Assembly (NCBI RefSeq): GCF_049800835.1
Contig: NZ_JBNAFU010000003.1
Coordinates: 1 to 64,000, forward strand
Direction of reading: 5' to 3'
Origin: Dinoroseobacter sp049800835
GTDB lineage: Bacteria > Pseudomonadota > Alphaproteobacteria > Rhodobacterales > Rhodobacteraceae
DNA length: 64,000 bases
A model generated the notes under the pieces. That model worked only from the letters and a program-made list of their open reading frames with translations. It was not told where the DNA came from and did no database searches. Positions 25,693 to 34,146 of the stretch are shown one piece after another (position 1 is the stretch's first letter; every line of letters begins with the position of its first letter). Both the position numbers and the translations under genes were made by a program.

Positions 25693-26627
25693 GACGCACC
25701 CAAGTGACTGTGCGCAGACAGAATTTCAGATACGCGATCTGACCAGTCCCCGTCGAAATCGAGGCGCTCTCTTCGCAACTTGTTCAGGAGTTCTTTGTCC
25801 TGAGCGACTGCGTCGACAAGTTTCCACTGGTTCCAGGCCAGATCGATACTCCAATCGGCTTCGTCAATCCGACAGTCGGGCAACCGAAAGTGATAAGCCG
25901 GACGCGCTTTGACTGACCCCAAACCCTTGGCAGCTTCGGTGACGCGTGCGTCATCAACTGTCGCGAGAAGGGGCAGCATGTCGAGACCGTGATCTCTGGA
26001 CGGCGCGTGGGCCAGGTAGGCGGCAAGAAGCCCATCGAAACTCGTTGGCAGAGAGTTCGCGAGAGCATCAACAAACGCGTCGGCGTACGGGCGCACGAAG
26101 GGCAGCATGCGGCGGGAAACATCAATCGGGTCTTCGGCACGCAGGAAGGGTTCCAGCAGCGCGTAGGCGGCGACACGGCGCGCGACCGCAGCCCCATCCA
26201 TCTCAGCCGCCTCAATATTCAAATGCAGGCCGAACCCGAGGAACACGCCATCACGCGAACCAACTGCGCCAGCGTCGCGGAGTGATGACACTATGATGTC
26301 AAAGTCGGGCAATCGATCCCGGCTAAACGGCTCGGTTACCAATTCGACAGGCACCACATTTCTGAGCAGTTTCTCGGCGGTTTCGCCGCCAAGCTCGCGC
26401 GCCGTTTCCGCATACCGCGTGTCGAGGTAGACCTCACATTTGCCGAACGCTTCGGTTTGGCACGTCCAGTAGCCAGGAGCGTGTTTCCGCGCCTGACTGT
26501 TTGTGGCCAAAGCGACAACTTCAGCTGCGGTGCGCTCTGACAAACCCGAAAACTCAAGCTCAAGGCCAATTCGGCCAAGGTGGTCTTCCGAAATGTCCGG
26601 CGTCAAAAAATCTCTTGGATGTTGCAT
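25689..26627 (-). CDS. Amidoligase-family enzyme
   Basis: A 312-residue protein of the putative COOH-NH2 amidoligase family, which has a glutamine-synthetase-like fold. The start of the domain is IGLELEFSGLSERTAAEVV, then CQTEAFGKCEVYLDTRY, and a later FLGFGLHLNIEAAEMDG segment contributes the metal/ATP site. The ATG at 26627 follows an EcfG-type promoter ending at 26636; the longer frame would overlap the divergent promoter. The product is probably an amide-linked small molecule or a peptide tag; neither substrate can be deduced. Operon partner: the C26 hydrolase. Confidence 0.82.
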   Translation of the reverse strand: MQHPRDFLTPDISEDHLGRIGLELEFSGLSERTAAEVVALATNSQARKHAPGYWTCQTEAFGKCEVYLDTRYAETARELGGETAEKLLRNVVPVELVTEPFSRDRLPDFDIIVSSLRDAGAVGSRDGVFLGFGLHLNIEAAEMDGAAVARRVAAYALLEPFLRAEDPIDVSRRMLPFVRPYADAFVDALANSLPTSFDGLLAAYLAHAPSRDHGLDMLPLLATVDDARVTEAAKGLGSVKARPAYHFRLPDCRIDEADWSIDLAWNQWKLVDAVAQDKELLNKLRRERLDFDGDWSDRVSEILSAHSHLGAS

Positions 26628-26635
26628 GGTTCGGA

Positions 26636-26661
26636 AACGCGCCGACCCGGCGAATGGTTCC
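26636..26661 (-). promoter_or_regulatory. EcfG-type promoter for the amidoligase operon
   Basis: On the minus strand GGAAC (26661-26657), a 17-base spacer, CGTT (26639-26636). Only nine bases separate the last T and the ATG, so any leader is very short. Confidence 0.65.
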
Positions 26662-26693
26662 TCAAGAGCGACCCGGTGTTTTGAAGTGAACAC

Positions 26694-26718
26694 GGAACCG
26701 ACACGGCGGAGGAACGTT
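26694..26718 (+). promoter_or_regulatory. EcfG-type promoter for the flavin reductase
   Basis: GGAAC (26694-26698), a 16-base spacer, CGTT (26715-26718), divergent from the amidoligase promoter 32 bases away. Confidence 0.7.
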
Positions 26719-26744
26719 TAAACTTCCAGCAGAAGGAGGCTCTC

Positions 26745-27410
26745 GTGACACACAGAATTGCTTTACAGCAGGTGCTGCAACTTACGCCCGACACGCGCCA
26801 ATACGTTTTCTCTCGCCCCAGCAACTACAACTTCAAACCCGGGCAGGCGACCGATCTCGCGTTGGATCGGGAAGGATGGCGCGATGAAAAGCGGCCCTTT
26901 ACCTTCACCAACGACCCCGACGCCAATATCCTGTCGTTCACGATAAAGAGCTATCCATCTCATGATGGCGTCACCGCGCGTCTCGCGAGTTTGGAACCAG
27001 GCGACGATGTGCTTATCGACGAGCCTTGGGGTGCTATCGAAGACAAGGGCCCAGGTGTCTTTCTGGCTGCGGGCGCCGGTATCACTCCTTTCATCGGCAT
27101 TCTGAAGCAACGGGCTCGTAAACGTGAGATTTCCGAGTGCAGCCTGCATTTCGCCAACAGGACCGAGGACGACATTATCTGCCGTCACCTGTGGGAAAAC
27201 CTGCCAGGTTTCGAGGTCGAGTTCCTGTTATCTGACCCCCAAAGAGGCAACGTACCTGCCCGTCGACTGGACGCAGCGTACCTCGATCAGGCAATAACAG
27301 ACTGGGATCAGCGCTTCTATCTTTGCGGACCTCCAGAGATGGAGGACGAGGTCGCAGACATTCTTCGAAGCAACGGCGTTCCGGACGAGAAAATCGTGCG
27401 GGAAGAGTGA
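26745..27410 (+). CDS. FAD/NAD(P)-binding ferredoxin reductase-like oxidoreductase
   Basis: A 221-residue flavoprotein reductase. The FAD-binding barrel shows YNFKPGQATDLAL and RPFTFTNDP; the nucleotide domain shows GVFLAAGAGITPFIGILKQ and FYLCGPPEMEDEV, both standard for the FNR fold. No [2Fe-2S] domain is fused, so it needs an external partner. The GTG start at 26745 has AGAAGGAGG before it. It lies alone behind an EcfG-type promoter. Confidence 0.88.
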   Translation: MTHRIALQQVLQLTPDTRQYVFSRPSNYNFKPGQATDLALDREGWRDEKRPFTFTNDPDANILSFTIKSYPSHDGVTARLASLEPGDDVLIDEPWGAIEDKGPGVFLAAGAGITPFIGILKQRARKREISECSLHFANRTEDDIICRHLWENLPGFEVEFLLSDPQRGNVPARRLDAAYLDQAITDWDQRFYLCGPPEMEDEVADILRSNGVPDEKIVREE

Positions 27411-27508
27411 TACCAAGCCTCTGGATAAGCGCCGGAAGTTGACACTTTGATTTACGTTCAAAGAAGCGAAACGTCTGCGTCGGAGCCCTCCCTTCGCCGC
27501 ACACCCAA

Positions 27509-27533
27509 GGAACCGAACAGGTCGCTCCGCGTT
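27509..27533 (+). promoter_or_regulatory. EcfG-type promoter for the DUF2383 operon
   Basis: GGAAC (27509-27513), a 16-base spacer, CGTT (27530-27533), 29 bases before the ATG. Confidence 0.7.
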
Positions 27534-27562
27534 GACCAGCATAGTCATTGAAGGGAAAGCCT

Positions 27563-28006
27563 ATGCTGGGGTCTTACAAGACTGCATCAGTCGATCAGCC
27601 CAAGGGTGCGATCACCGATCTAGCCACTGACATCGTTGATGTCATGCGCGGATACAAAACGATGCAGGAGCGTGCCGAAGACGATTTGCGTCCGATCGTC
27701 GAACGGCTCCACACCCTGCATTCCCATCATGCATCAGCACTGTTCCGCGTGCTCGAAACCTATGGGGGCGAACCAGACAAGGCCGGCTCGATCATGGGTG
27801 TCGTGCATTCGGTGGTCGCGACCGCGCGAGACTGGACCGGATCACTGGACACTTCGGCGCTTCCGCAAATTTTGGCTGGCGAGAAGCAGGTCATCAACAG
27901 CTACAGCGCCGCCATAGACAACCTCAAGGACGCACCGCGTCTGCGCGGGATCCTTGAAGATCAAAGGGCCGTTCTCCGAGCCCACATCGCAGCACTTGAG
28001 CAGTGA
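27563..28006 (+). CDS. DUF2383 (PA2169-type) four-helix protein
   Basis: A 147-residue helical protein that matches the DUF2383 pattern: LATDIVDVMRGYKTMQERAED, then LHSHHASALFRVLETYGGEPD, and GSIMGVVHSVVATARDW, with a late EKQVINSYSAAID helix. These are ferritin-like bundles of unknown function. The start at ATG 27563 is preceded by AAGGGAAAG. It heads a stress operon of four or five small genes. Confidence 0.87.
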   Translation: MLGSYKTASVDQPKGAITDLATDIVDVMRGYKTMQERAEDDLRPIVERLHTLHSHHASALFRVLETYGGEPDKAGSIMGVVHSVVATARDWTGSLDTSALPQILAGEKQVINSYSAAIDNLKDAPRLRGILEDQRAVLRAHIAALEQ

Positions 28007-28054
28007 TTACGGGCTGCTGCCACGGCCAATTGCATTTCAACCAAGGAGGGAAGA

Positions 28055-28504
28055 ATGTCATCCTCAAAGACGGAAACTACGAAGGAAAGATTAAAAAGCG
28101 CGGCCAAGAGCGTTGGCGCTTCGGCAAAGGCTCATGCAAAGCAGCGCGTCGACGAAGCGCAATCAACCTTTGCGGACCGCACCGAAGCCGAGGCTGACAG
28201 CATGCGCCGTGCCGCAGCCGAGTTCGACCATAACCCGATCGCACAGCAAGCAGCGTATCACCTTTCCGAAAATCTTGCGAAAGCCGCAGAGATGGTCCGG
28301 CACGCAGACCTTCCAACTCTGCAAGAAGACGTAACCGATTTCGCGTACAAGCATCCGTTTGTCTTCTTTGGTGGTGCTGCCGCGCTCGGTTTTGTCGCCG
28401 CGCGCGCACTAAAAGCCTCCGATCGAGCAGAAGGTCCGGAAATGTCCGCTTCGGACACCTCGGTTCGCCCGCAAGCCGATGGGGTCAAATGGGGGTATTC
28501 CTGA
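28055..28504 (+). CDS. DUF883-like membrane-anchored helical protein
   Basis: A 149-residue protein. The first 90 residues are a long charged helix (ETTKERLKSAAKSVGASAKA; AAAEFDHNPIAQQAAYHLSE) and one hydrophobic helix follows (YKHPFVFFGGAAALGFVAARAL), with a polar tail. The pattern of helices plus a terminal GG-rich anchor resembles ElaB/YqjD-like (DUF883) ribosome-associated inner-membrane proteins, though I am not certain of the family. AAGGAGGGAAGA precedes the ATG. The stop overlaps the next ATG (TGATG). Confidence 0.7.
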   Translation: MSSSKTETTKERLKSAAKSVGASAKAHAKQRVDEAQSTFADRTEAEADSMRRAAAEFDHNPIAQQAAYHLSENLAKAAEMVRHADLPTLQEDVTDFAYKHPFVFFGGAAALGFVAARALKASDRAEGPEMSASDTSVRPQADGVKWGYS

Positions 28505-28905
28505 TGTCACACGAGTCCGGCAGCCGTCGAGCGGCTTCGACCCTTTTCGCGAACGTTGCAGACAGTGTGCTCCGCATTCTCCGCAAGGAGGCGAAGCTTG
28601 CGCGCGCGGAACTGGCCGAAAACTTCGATAAGGCCAAGGTGGCGCTGGCTCTTCTCGCAACGGCCGTTGTTCTGGCTCTTGTCGCGGCTGTCGTCCTTGC
28701 AAATGCCGGCGTCTCCGCGCTTGTCACAGTCGGGGTACCGCCTTGGGTCGCTGCGCTTATCGTCGGCGGGACTGTTTTGCTGATCGCGGTTGGCTTTGCA
28801 GCAAAAGCGATGAGTGACCTGTCGGCTGAGAGCCTTGCTCCGTCGCGCACGATCAGGAATGTGCAGCGTGATATCGACGTTCTCAAGGAGCGGATCGGTG
28901 GCTGA
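28504..28905 (+). CDS. Phage-holin-family (PF07332-like) membrane protein
   Basis: A 133-residue protein with a charged N-terminal helix (RILRKEAKLARAELAENFDK) and two hydrophobic helices (VALALLATAVVLALVAAVVL and VAALIVGGTVLLIAVGFAA). This is the layout of the YqjE/holin-X group that usually follows a DUF883 gene and precedes a DUF3618 gene, as here. Despite the family name it is probably a stress-response membrane protein, not a lysis protein. Confidence 0.8.
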   Translation: MSHESGSRRAASTLFANVADSVLRILRKEAKLARAELAENFDKAKVALALLATAVVLALVAAVVLANAGVSALVTVGVPPWVAALIVGGTVLLIAVGFAAKAMSDLSAESLAPSRTIRNVQRDIDVLKERIGG

Positions 28906-29821
28906 AACTGACAAGATTACCAGCGAACTGGAGGACGAACGCGTTCAACTGCGCGCAGAGCTGGACGCCTTGTCGCAAAAAATTCGTCTCGGAAAAGCGG
29001 TCGCTCAAGCGTCACATGCTTTCGGTCATTCAGCAGATGATCTTGGCCGCAAGGCAGGCAAGATCGCACAAGAAAACACCCTGCCGCTCGCTGTCACCGG
29101 GGTGGGTCTTGCCCTCTTGGCTGTAAACGTTCTTGGACAATCATCACCAAGTCGTTCAGGCGCGGACGATACCCGCGAAACGGACACTGCGAGCGGTGTC
29201 CGCAGCCCGACGCCAGAGATGCAAGGCTGTGCTGCGCGCGCTGCGTCTTGGCTTGAGGCGCCAGAAATTCAACACAACAGGAAAGGAGAACATGATATGA
29301 CAACGTATCACCCGTCATCGCAATCGATGAAAAGGCGCGCGTACGCCGCGACAGAAACCCTGCGCGCGCGCATTGACGAAGGTCTCGAAGACTTGCCGGA
29401 CAGTGCGAAAGCGCGCATTCGAAAGGCCCGCGAGGCTGCAATTTCTGCCCAGGCCCAGGTTGAGAGCGAAGCTCGCCGGGTTGCCGCGACCACACGCGAC
29501 GTGGTGCATGAGAATCCGTTGTTGGTTGGCGCGCTCGCACTTGCCGCCGGCGCCGCGATCGCCGCTGCACTGCCACGCACGGCTGCGGAGAACCGCGCCA
29601 TCGGTGGGCACCGCGATGCGCTGTTCGATGAAGCGGAACGTATTTTCGACGAAGAGAAGTCCAAGGCACTGGCACGGGCAAAAGCCCTTGCAAAGGCAGG
29701 GCACGAAAAGATCACAGAAGGTTTGAGCGGTGATGTGTCTGACCCCATCGCCAAGGCAAGCAGCGGCCGCGGCAATGTCAAAACGACGGGCACAGACAGC
29801 GCTCGTAACGGCGCGACCTAA
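28898..29821 (+). CDS. DUF3618-like protein, apparent fusion of two related small proteins
   Basis: Starts at GTG 28898, overlapping the previous gene by 8 bases, and runs 307 codons without a stop. The first part resembles DUF3618 (TSELEDERVQLRAELDALSQ, then a hydrophobic helix LPLAVTGVGLALLAVNVLG). From 29297 a second unit begins with its own ribosome site (AAAGGAG at 29283, ATG 29297): a helical stretch (ETLRARIDEGLEDLPDSAKA) and a second anchor (NPLLVGALALAAGAAIAAAL). The linker of about 40 residues looks low in coding quality, so two genes joined by a lost stop are as likely as a real fusion. Confidence 0.65.
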   Translation: MAETDKITSELEDERVQLRAELDALSQKIRLGKAVAQASHAFGHSADDLGRKAGKIAQENTLPLAVTGVGLALLAVNVLGQSSPSRSGADDTRETDTASGVRSPTPEMQGCAARAASWLEAPEIQHNRKGEHDMTTYHPSSQSMKRRAYAATETLRARIDEGLEDLPDSAKARIRKAREAAISAQAQVESEARRVAATTRDVVHENPLLVGALALAAGAAIAAALPRTAAENRAIGGHRDALFDEAERIFDEEKSKALARAKALAKAGHEKITEGLSGDVSDPIAKASSGRGNVKTTGTDSARNGAT

Positions 29822-29837
29822 ACAAGTTATGGAACAG

Positions 29838-29871
29838 GTAAAACCCCCGCCAAGTTGGCGGGGGTTTTTTC
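29838..29871. terminator. Bidirectional terminator
   Basis: The 10-bp stem ACCCCCGCCA/TGGCGGGGGT (29843-29852 with 29856-29865) has AAA before it and TTTTTT after it, between convergent genes. Confidence 0.88.
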
Positions 29872-30910
29872 ATGTACTCGAAGCCGTATCCGTTCTTTTC
29901 TCTGCATTCCTTGGGGCGAAGACGAACAGCACCCAAACCAGCAGCGGGATCGCGATAAGACCGCCAACAGGCCCCCACAACCACAACCAAAAAACGAATG
30001 AAAGAAAGACGAACAACGGGTTTAGAGCCATGCGATGCCCAACGAGTGTCGGCGTAACGAATTGCGCTTCAATCATGTTGAATGTGACAAACACAGCGGC
30101 TGGTAGAAAGCTGAAAGCGCCATCGAACGTCACCACGCCTACGACCAGCAATGCCAGCGCGATCGACGCAGGGCCGAGGTACATCAGATAATTCAAAAGG
30201 AACGTTGCAAGACCCCACAGAATTGGCTGCGGCATTCCCAACACCGACATAGCCAACGCAACGATCAGTCCGAACCCGGCATTGATCATCGAAATCGTCA
30301 GAAAATACTGCGATACGCGACGTTCTGCCTCGCACATGCGCGCTTGCGACCATGTCGGCACGAGGTTGGCCAGCTTGTCATAGACGTCCGACCTGCTGAC
30401 AAGAAAAAAATAGAGCGTCCCGAGGAAGATCAGAAGCGCGCTCAAAACAGATGGACCGTAGCTTAGCGCATCTAGAACGCCCGGTATCGGGACAGGGTCA
30501 GTATCAGCTTCGGCGGGTGTTTCTCCGTCCGAGAGCGCGTCTGCGACAGTTGATTGCAGTTCCTGAACGCCCGAGAACGCACCTTTCACCGTTTCGACTA
30601 CGATCCGTACCTCCTCCCAGATCAATGGAGCGTTCCGGATAACGTCTGACACAGTTGGCTCGATCGCGACAAACAGAAGAAAGGCAACCAGAACGAAAAC
30701 GAACAAAACCGCAAAGGCTGCGAGCGCGGGATGGAAACCCAACCGACCAATGCGATCCACGAGCGGGGCCAGCACCACCCCGATCACAACCGCCGTCAGC
30801 ACGGGCGCGAACACAGCTTGTGCCCAATCCAGCGCAAAGCACACAGCCACGGCTGCGATTGCGCAGACAAAAGGGGCGCATCTCATAGAGCTCAAGTTTT
30901 CAGTTTTCAT
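29870..30910 (-). CDS. AI-2E family transporter (PerM/YdiK-like)
   Basis: A 346-residue inner-membrane protein with six to eight helices. The N-terminal pair (VCAIAAVAVCFALDWAQAVF; VLTAVVIGVVLAPLVDR), the long central soluble loop, and the C-terminal GLIVALAMSVLGMPQPILWG and FVFWLWLWGPVGGLIAIPLL blocks fit the AI-2E/PerM family. Real substrates in this family are mostly unknown; sodium/proton exchange has been shown for some. It stands alone after the stress cluster. The start at ATG 30910 follows an internal Met in the longer frame. Confidence 0.85.
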   Translation of the reverse strand: MKTENLSSMRCAPFVCAIAAVAVCFALDWAQAVFAPVLTAVVIGVVLAPLVDRIGRLGFHPALAAFAVLFVFVLVAFLLFVAIEPTVSDVIRNAPLIWEEVRIVVETVKGAFSGVQELQSTVADALSDGETPAEADTDPVPIPGVLDALSYGPSVLSALLIFLGTLYFFLVSRSDVYDKLANLVPTWSQARMCEAERRVSQYFLTISMINAGFGLIVALAMSVLGMPQPILWGLATFLLNYLMYLGPASIALALLVVGVVTFDGAFSFLPAAVFVTFNMIEAQFVTPTLVGHRMALNPLFVFLSFVFWLWLWGPVGGLIAIPLLVWVLFVFAPRNAEKRTDTASST

Positions 30911-32025
30911 TGAGTGCGAACGCATAAGTCGGTGATTGGTTGCCCTGAATGACAGGCGGCACCCTGTTGATCTTCGGCCTTACCGACTTGGACAATCCTC
31001 AGACGTCGAGTGTAGGTCATGCGCGTCAGTCAATCCTGAATGGCCAACGGCTTGTAGGGAAAACTCCGGCTGATCGTGATCATGACCGGGTCATTGGCGT
31101 CGTGCGATATTGCTTGCAAAACGATTAGAAGTTTCGCGCCATCAGCAGCTTTCTTTGAACCACACGCTGGCCTCGGCCTATTTGATCATCCGTCGATCCG
31201 TCTTGACACCCGGCGCCTTCTGCTCCCCTCCGCATGCTCCAAATGAGAGCGGGAAAGACGCTTTGACGCTGTTGCTGGAGTACACTCGCATCCCGTTTGG
31301 CCAGCGGATTCTTCGCAAGAGCGACTTGCCGCGACCATGCGGCCGCAATTGCTCGTTCCTGAGCAGGTTTAAGCGCCCAACGAAGGCCAACTACTGCCTC
31401 CTGTCGACGTGCAAAGCGACGACCTCCACTTGGTTTGACGGCGTCTCCTGACCGTTTAGTGGTCACTTTGAGGGTTGCGATGACCCAAAACATGCCACCA
31501 CTAAGCGACCCTGCAACACGATGTCGGAAGACACGTCATTGAAAAGCGAGTTCTGATCGGTGGCTCGCAGGTTCGAACCTCGAACACCTGCCGCAAACAC
31601 TAGTCTGGCGTGAGATGTCGTTAAGGTCCGATATCCGGCTTGCATCGGACGAGTCTACAGCAGGGTCCGTTTCAGTCGAAACGGCGGCCAGTCGGAGCTG
31701 CCCAAGCACCGGCATAACGGGCATCGCCTGACTGTCTCTGCCGAAGGCGTGCGCAATACCTGCGGTCTGCGCGGCGAAACCGGCGCGTCGGCACAAGATC
31801 CGCCTTCACCGCCTACTCGGGGCTGGTCTTCGCATGGCCGATGGCGCATTTTCTGAGCCAAGCGATTACTCTGGCGCTAGGCTTTGCGCGCGGGAACGCC
31901 CGGGCCCTCCCGGTGCTGCTGTAGCTTCGGTCAGGGCGTTGGCCAGCCAGTTCCATTCGTCGAGCATGCGGCTTGCCTGCGAAGGAAGGCGACCCAAGAG
32001 TTGGGCAGGTTGGGAGGCCTGAAAA
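30911..32025. other. About 1.1 kb without a recognised gene
   Basis: No frame in this stretch has recognisable domains, good ribosome sites or consistent codon use. Several frames overlap one another. A tRNA T-arm-like string (CGCAGGTTCGAACCTCG, 31568-31584) does not form a proper stem. The part near 31860-32000 gives a helical minus-strand peptide (RMLDEWNWLANALTEA) that could be a gene remnant. The stretch separates the stress region from the catabolic locus. Confidence 0.5.
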
Positions 32026-32796
32026 ATGACGCTGAATGCCGAGCTGAAGTTCAAGATCACCGACAGGCAACCCGTTTGCGGCGCCTTTATCAAAACACCG
32101 CATCCGATCGTGATCGAAATCATGGGACAGGCCGGATACGACTTCTTGGTGCTCGACGCCGAGCACGCGCCGTTTGATCGCGCAGCCATCGACACCATGA
32201 TGATTGCCGGGCGGGCCTCGGGTGTGCCTTTGATCGTGCGCGTCCCTGCGAGCGGACCCGAGTGGATCATGGCGGTTCTGGACGCCGGCGCCGCCGGGGT
32301 GATGGTGCCTCATGTGAATGACGCCGATTTCGCGGCAAGACTGGTACGCGCTACGCGCTATGGCTCCTGGACACATGGCGGTCGCGGCTTCGCTGGCACC
32401 ACCCGTGCCGCTGAGTACGCGGCGCGCGGCCTGTCCGATCACCTTGCCATGACCCCGGACGAAATCACGTTGATCTGCCAGATCGAGGACCCACCTGGCG
32501 CCGGGGCTTGCCGCGACATCGCGGCAGTCGAGGGGGTAGATGCCCTCTTTGTCGGGCGGGCTGACCTTGCCGTTGGTTATGGAAAGACCGATTTCTTCGA
32601 TGCCGAGGTCGCCGCGAAATCCGTGGAGGTTCTGTCAGCACAGGGGGCCGCAACGGGCCTTTACTGTGCGCCGGGCGAAAACCTTGGACCCTTGGCCGAA
32701 GCAGGCGCGACCGTCTTTGTCATTGGGTCTGATCACACATGCCTGAAACGCGGGAGCGCAGACGATCTGGCAGCTGTGCGTGCACTGAAGTCCTGA
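32026..32796 (+). CDS. HpcH/HpaI-family class II aldolase
   Basis: A 256-residue TIM-barrel aldolase. Diagnostic parts: VCGAFIKTPHPIVIEIMGQ, FLVLDAEHAPFDR with the catalytic His, GAAGVMVPHVND, CQIEDPPG with the metal-binding Glu, and DALFVGRADLAVGYG with the metal-binding Asp. Such enzymes cleave 4-hydroxy-2-oxoacids to pyruvate plus an aldehyde. It is followed after 14 bases by a HisD-like dehydrogenase, an arrangement in which the aldehyde or alcohol product could be oxidised. The specific substrate is unknown. Confidence 0.88.
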   Translation: MTLNAELKFKITDRQPVCGAFIKTPHPIVIEIMGQAGYDFLVLDAEHAPFDRAAIDTMMIAGRASGVPLIVRVPASGPEWIMAVLDAGAAGVMVPHVNDADFAARLVRATRYGSWTHGGRGFAGTTRAAEYAARGLSDHLAMTPDEITLICQIEDPPGAGACRDIAAVEGVDALFVGRADLAVGYGKTDFFDAEVAAKSVEVLSAQGAATGLYCAPGENLGPLAEAGATVFVIGSDHTCLKRGSADDLAAVRALKS

Positions 32797-32810
32797 ATGG
32801 GAGGCCTGCA

Positions 32811-34139
32811 ATGACCATCCGATACCTCAAGCGCGGCAAGCCGGATGCTGAACGCGCCGAAGACGACGCCAAGGTCCGCGCAACGGTTGAAGCGACCCTG
32901 GCGGATATAAAGGCGCGAGGCGACGCCGCGGTGCGCGCGCTGAGCAAGAAGTTTGATGGCTATGCGCCACCGAGCTTTCGCCTCAGCCAATCCGAGGTCG
33001 AAGCGGCCATGTCGCGGGTTTCGGACCAGGACATGACGGATATACGCTTTGCCCAGGCTCAAATCCGCGCCTTTGCCGAGGCTCAGCGGGCATCGATGAC
33101 CGACATCGAGATTGAGACGGTTCCGGGCGTGATCCTCGGACACAAGAACATTCCTGTGCAATCCGTGGGGTGCTATGTGCCGGGCGGGAAGTTCCCCATG
33201 GTAGCCTCCGCCCACATGTCGGTGTTGACGGCCTCGGTTGCGGGCGTGCCGCGGATCATCGCCTCGGCGCCACCCGTCGATGGAGCGCCGCATCCGGCCA
33301 TTGTCGCGGCGATGCACATGGGTGGCGCACATGAGATCTACGTTCTCGGCGGCATTCAGGCGGTTGGGGCGATGGCACTGGGAACCGAAACCATCCACCC
33401 CGTGGATATGCTCGTCGGACCCGGCAATGCCTTTGTCGCCGAAGCCAAGCGGCAGCTTTTCGGACGGGTGGGTATCGACCTGTTTGCCGGCCCGACAGAG
33501 ACGATGGTTATCGCCGATGACACGGTTGATGCGGAAATGTGCGCAACCGACCTTCTGGGACAGGCAGAGCATGGCTACAACTCGCCCGCGGTGCTTGTCA
33601 CAAACTCGCAGAAGTTGGCCGAGGACACGCTGACCGAGATCGATCGGCTGCTTGAAATCCTGCCCACGGCAGAGACCGCGGCAGTAAGTTGGCGCGATTA
33701 CGGAGAGGTCATTCTGTGTGATGGCTACGACGCCATGCTGGCCGTCGCGAACGAGATCGCATCCGAGCATGTTCAGGTGATGACCGACCGCGACGACTGG
33801 TTCCTGGAGAAGATGCACAGCTACGGTGCCCTGTTCCTGGGGCCGCGCACCAATGTGGCCAATGGCGACAAGGTAATCGGGACGAACCACACGTTGCCCA
33901 CCAGAAAGGCAGGTCGGTACACAGGTGGGCTATGGGTCGGCAAGTTTCTGAAAACACACAGCTATCAGAAGGTTCTGACCGATGAGGCTGCAGCCGAGAT
34001 TGGCGCTTACGGCTCACGCCTGTGCATGTTGGAAGGCTTCGTCGGCCATGCCGAACAGTGCAATCTGCGCGTGCGCCGCTATGGTGGCCAGAATGTTGGG
34101 TACGGAATGGCAGCGCGAACCGGAAAGGCGGCGGAGTAA
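32811..34139 (+). CDS. HisD-family dehydrogenase, HpsN (sulfopropanediol dehydrogenase)-like
   Basis: A 442-residue NAD-dependent polyol dehydrogenase of the histidinol dehydrogenase fold. The motifs VGCYVPGGKFPMVASAHM, AGPTETMVIADD, GQAEHGYNSPAVLV and GTNHTLPT are those of the family. From memory the protein is closer to HpsN, the two-step DHPS-to-sulfolactate enzyme of roseobacters, than to histidine biosynthesis HisD, and no histidine genes are near. The substrate here may differ. The ATG at 32811 follows GGGAGG. It converges with the alpha-mannosidase gene, 7 bases apart. Confidence 0.82.
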   Translation: MTIRYLKRGKPDAERAEDDAKVRATVEATLADIKARGDAAVRALSKKFDGYAPPSFRLSQSEVEAAMSRVSDQDMTDIRFAQAQIRAFAEAQRASMTDIEIETVPGVILGHKNIPVQSVGCYVPGGKFPMVASAHMSVLTASVAGVPRIIASAPPVDGAPHPAIVAAMHMGGAHEIYVLGGIQAVGAMALGTETIHPVDMLVGPGNAFVAEAKRQLFGRVGIDLFAGPTETMVIADDTVDAEMCATDLLGQAEHGYNSPAVLVTNSQKLAEDTLTEIDRLLEILPTAETAAVSWRDYGEVILCDGYDAMLAVANEIASEHVQVMTDRDDWFLEKMHSYGALFLGPRTNVANGDKVIGTNHTLPTRKAGRYTGGLWVGKFLKTHSYQKVLTDEAAAEIGAYGSRLCMLEGFVGHAEQCNLRVRRYGGQNVGYGMAARTGKAAE

Positions 34140-34146
34140 AACACTG

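Noticed and set aside
28504..28905. Phage holin as evidence of a prophage
   Set aside because: No phage genes are near; the PF07332-like protein lies between DUF883-like and DUF3618-like genes, a usual non-phage arrangement.
31560..31590. A possible tRNA fragment with GGTTCGAAC
   Set aside because: The flanking stem bases do not pair and no anticodon arm is present; at most debris.
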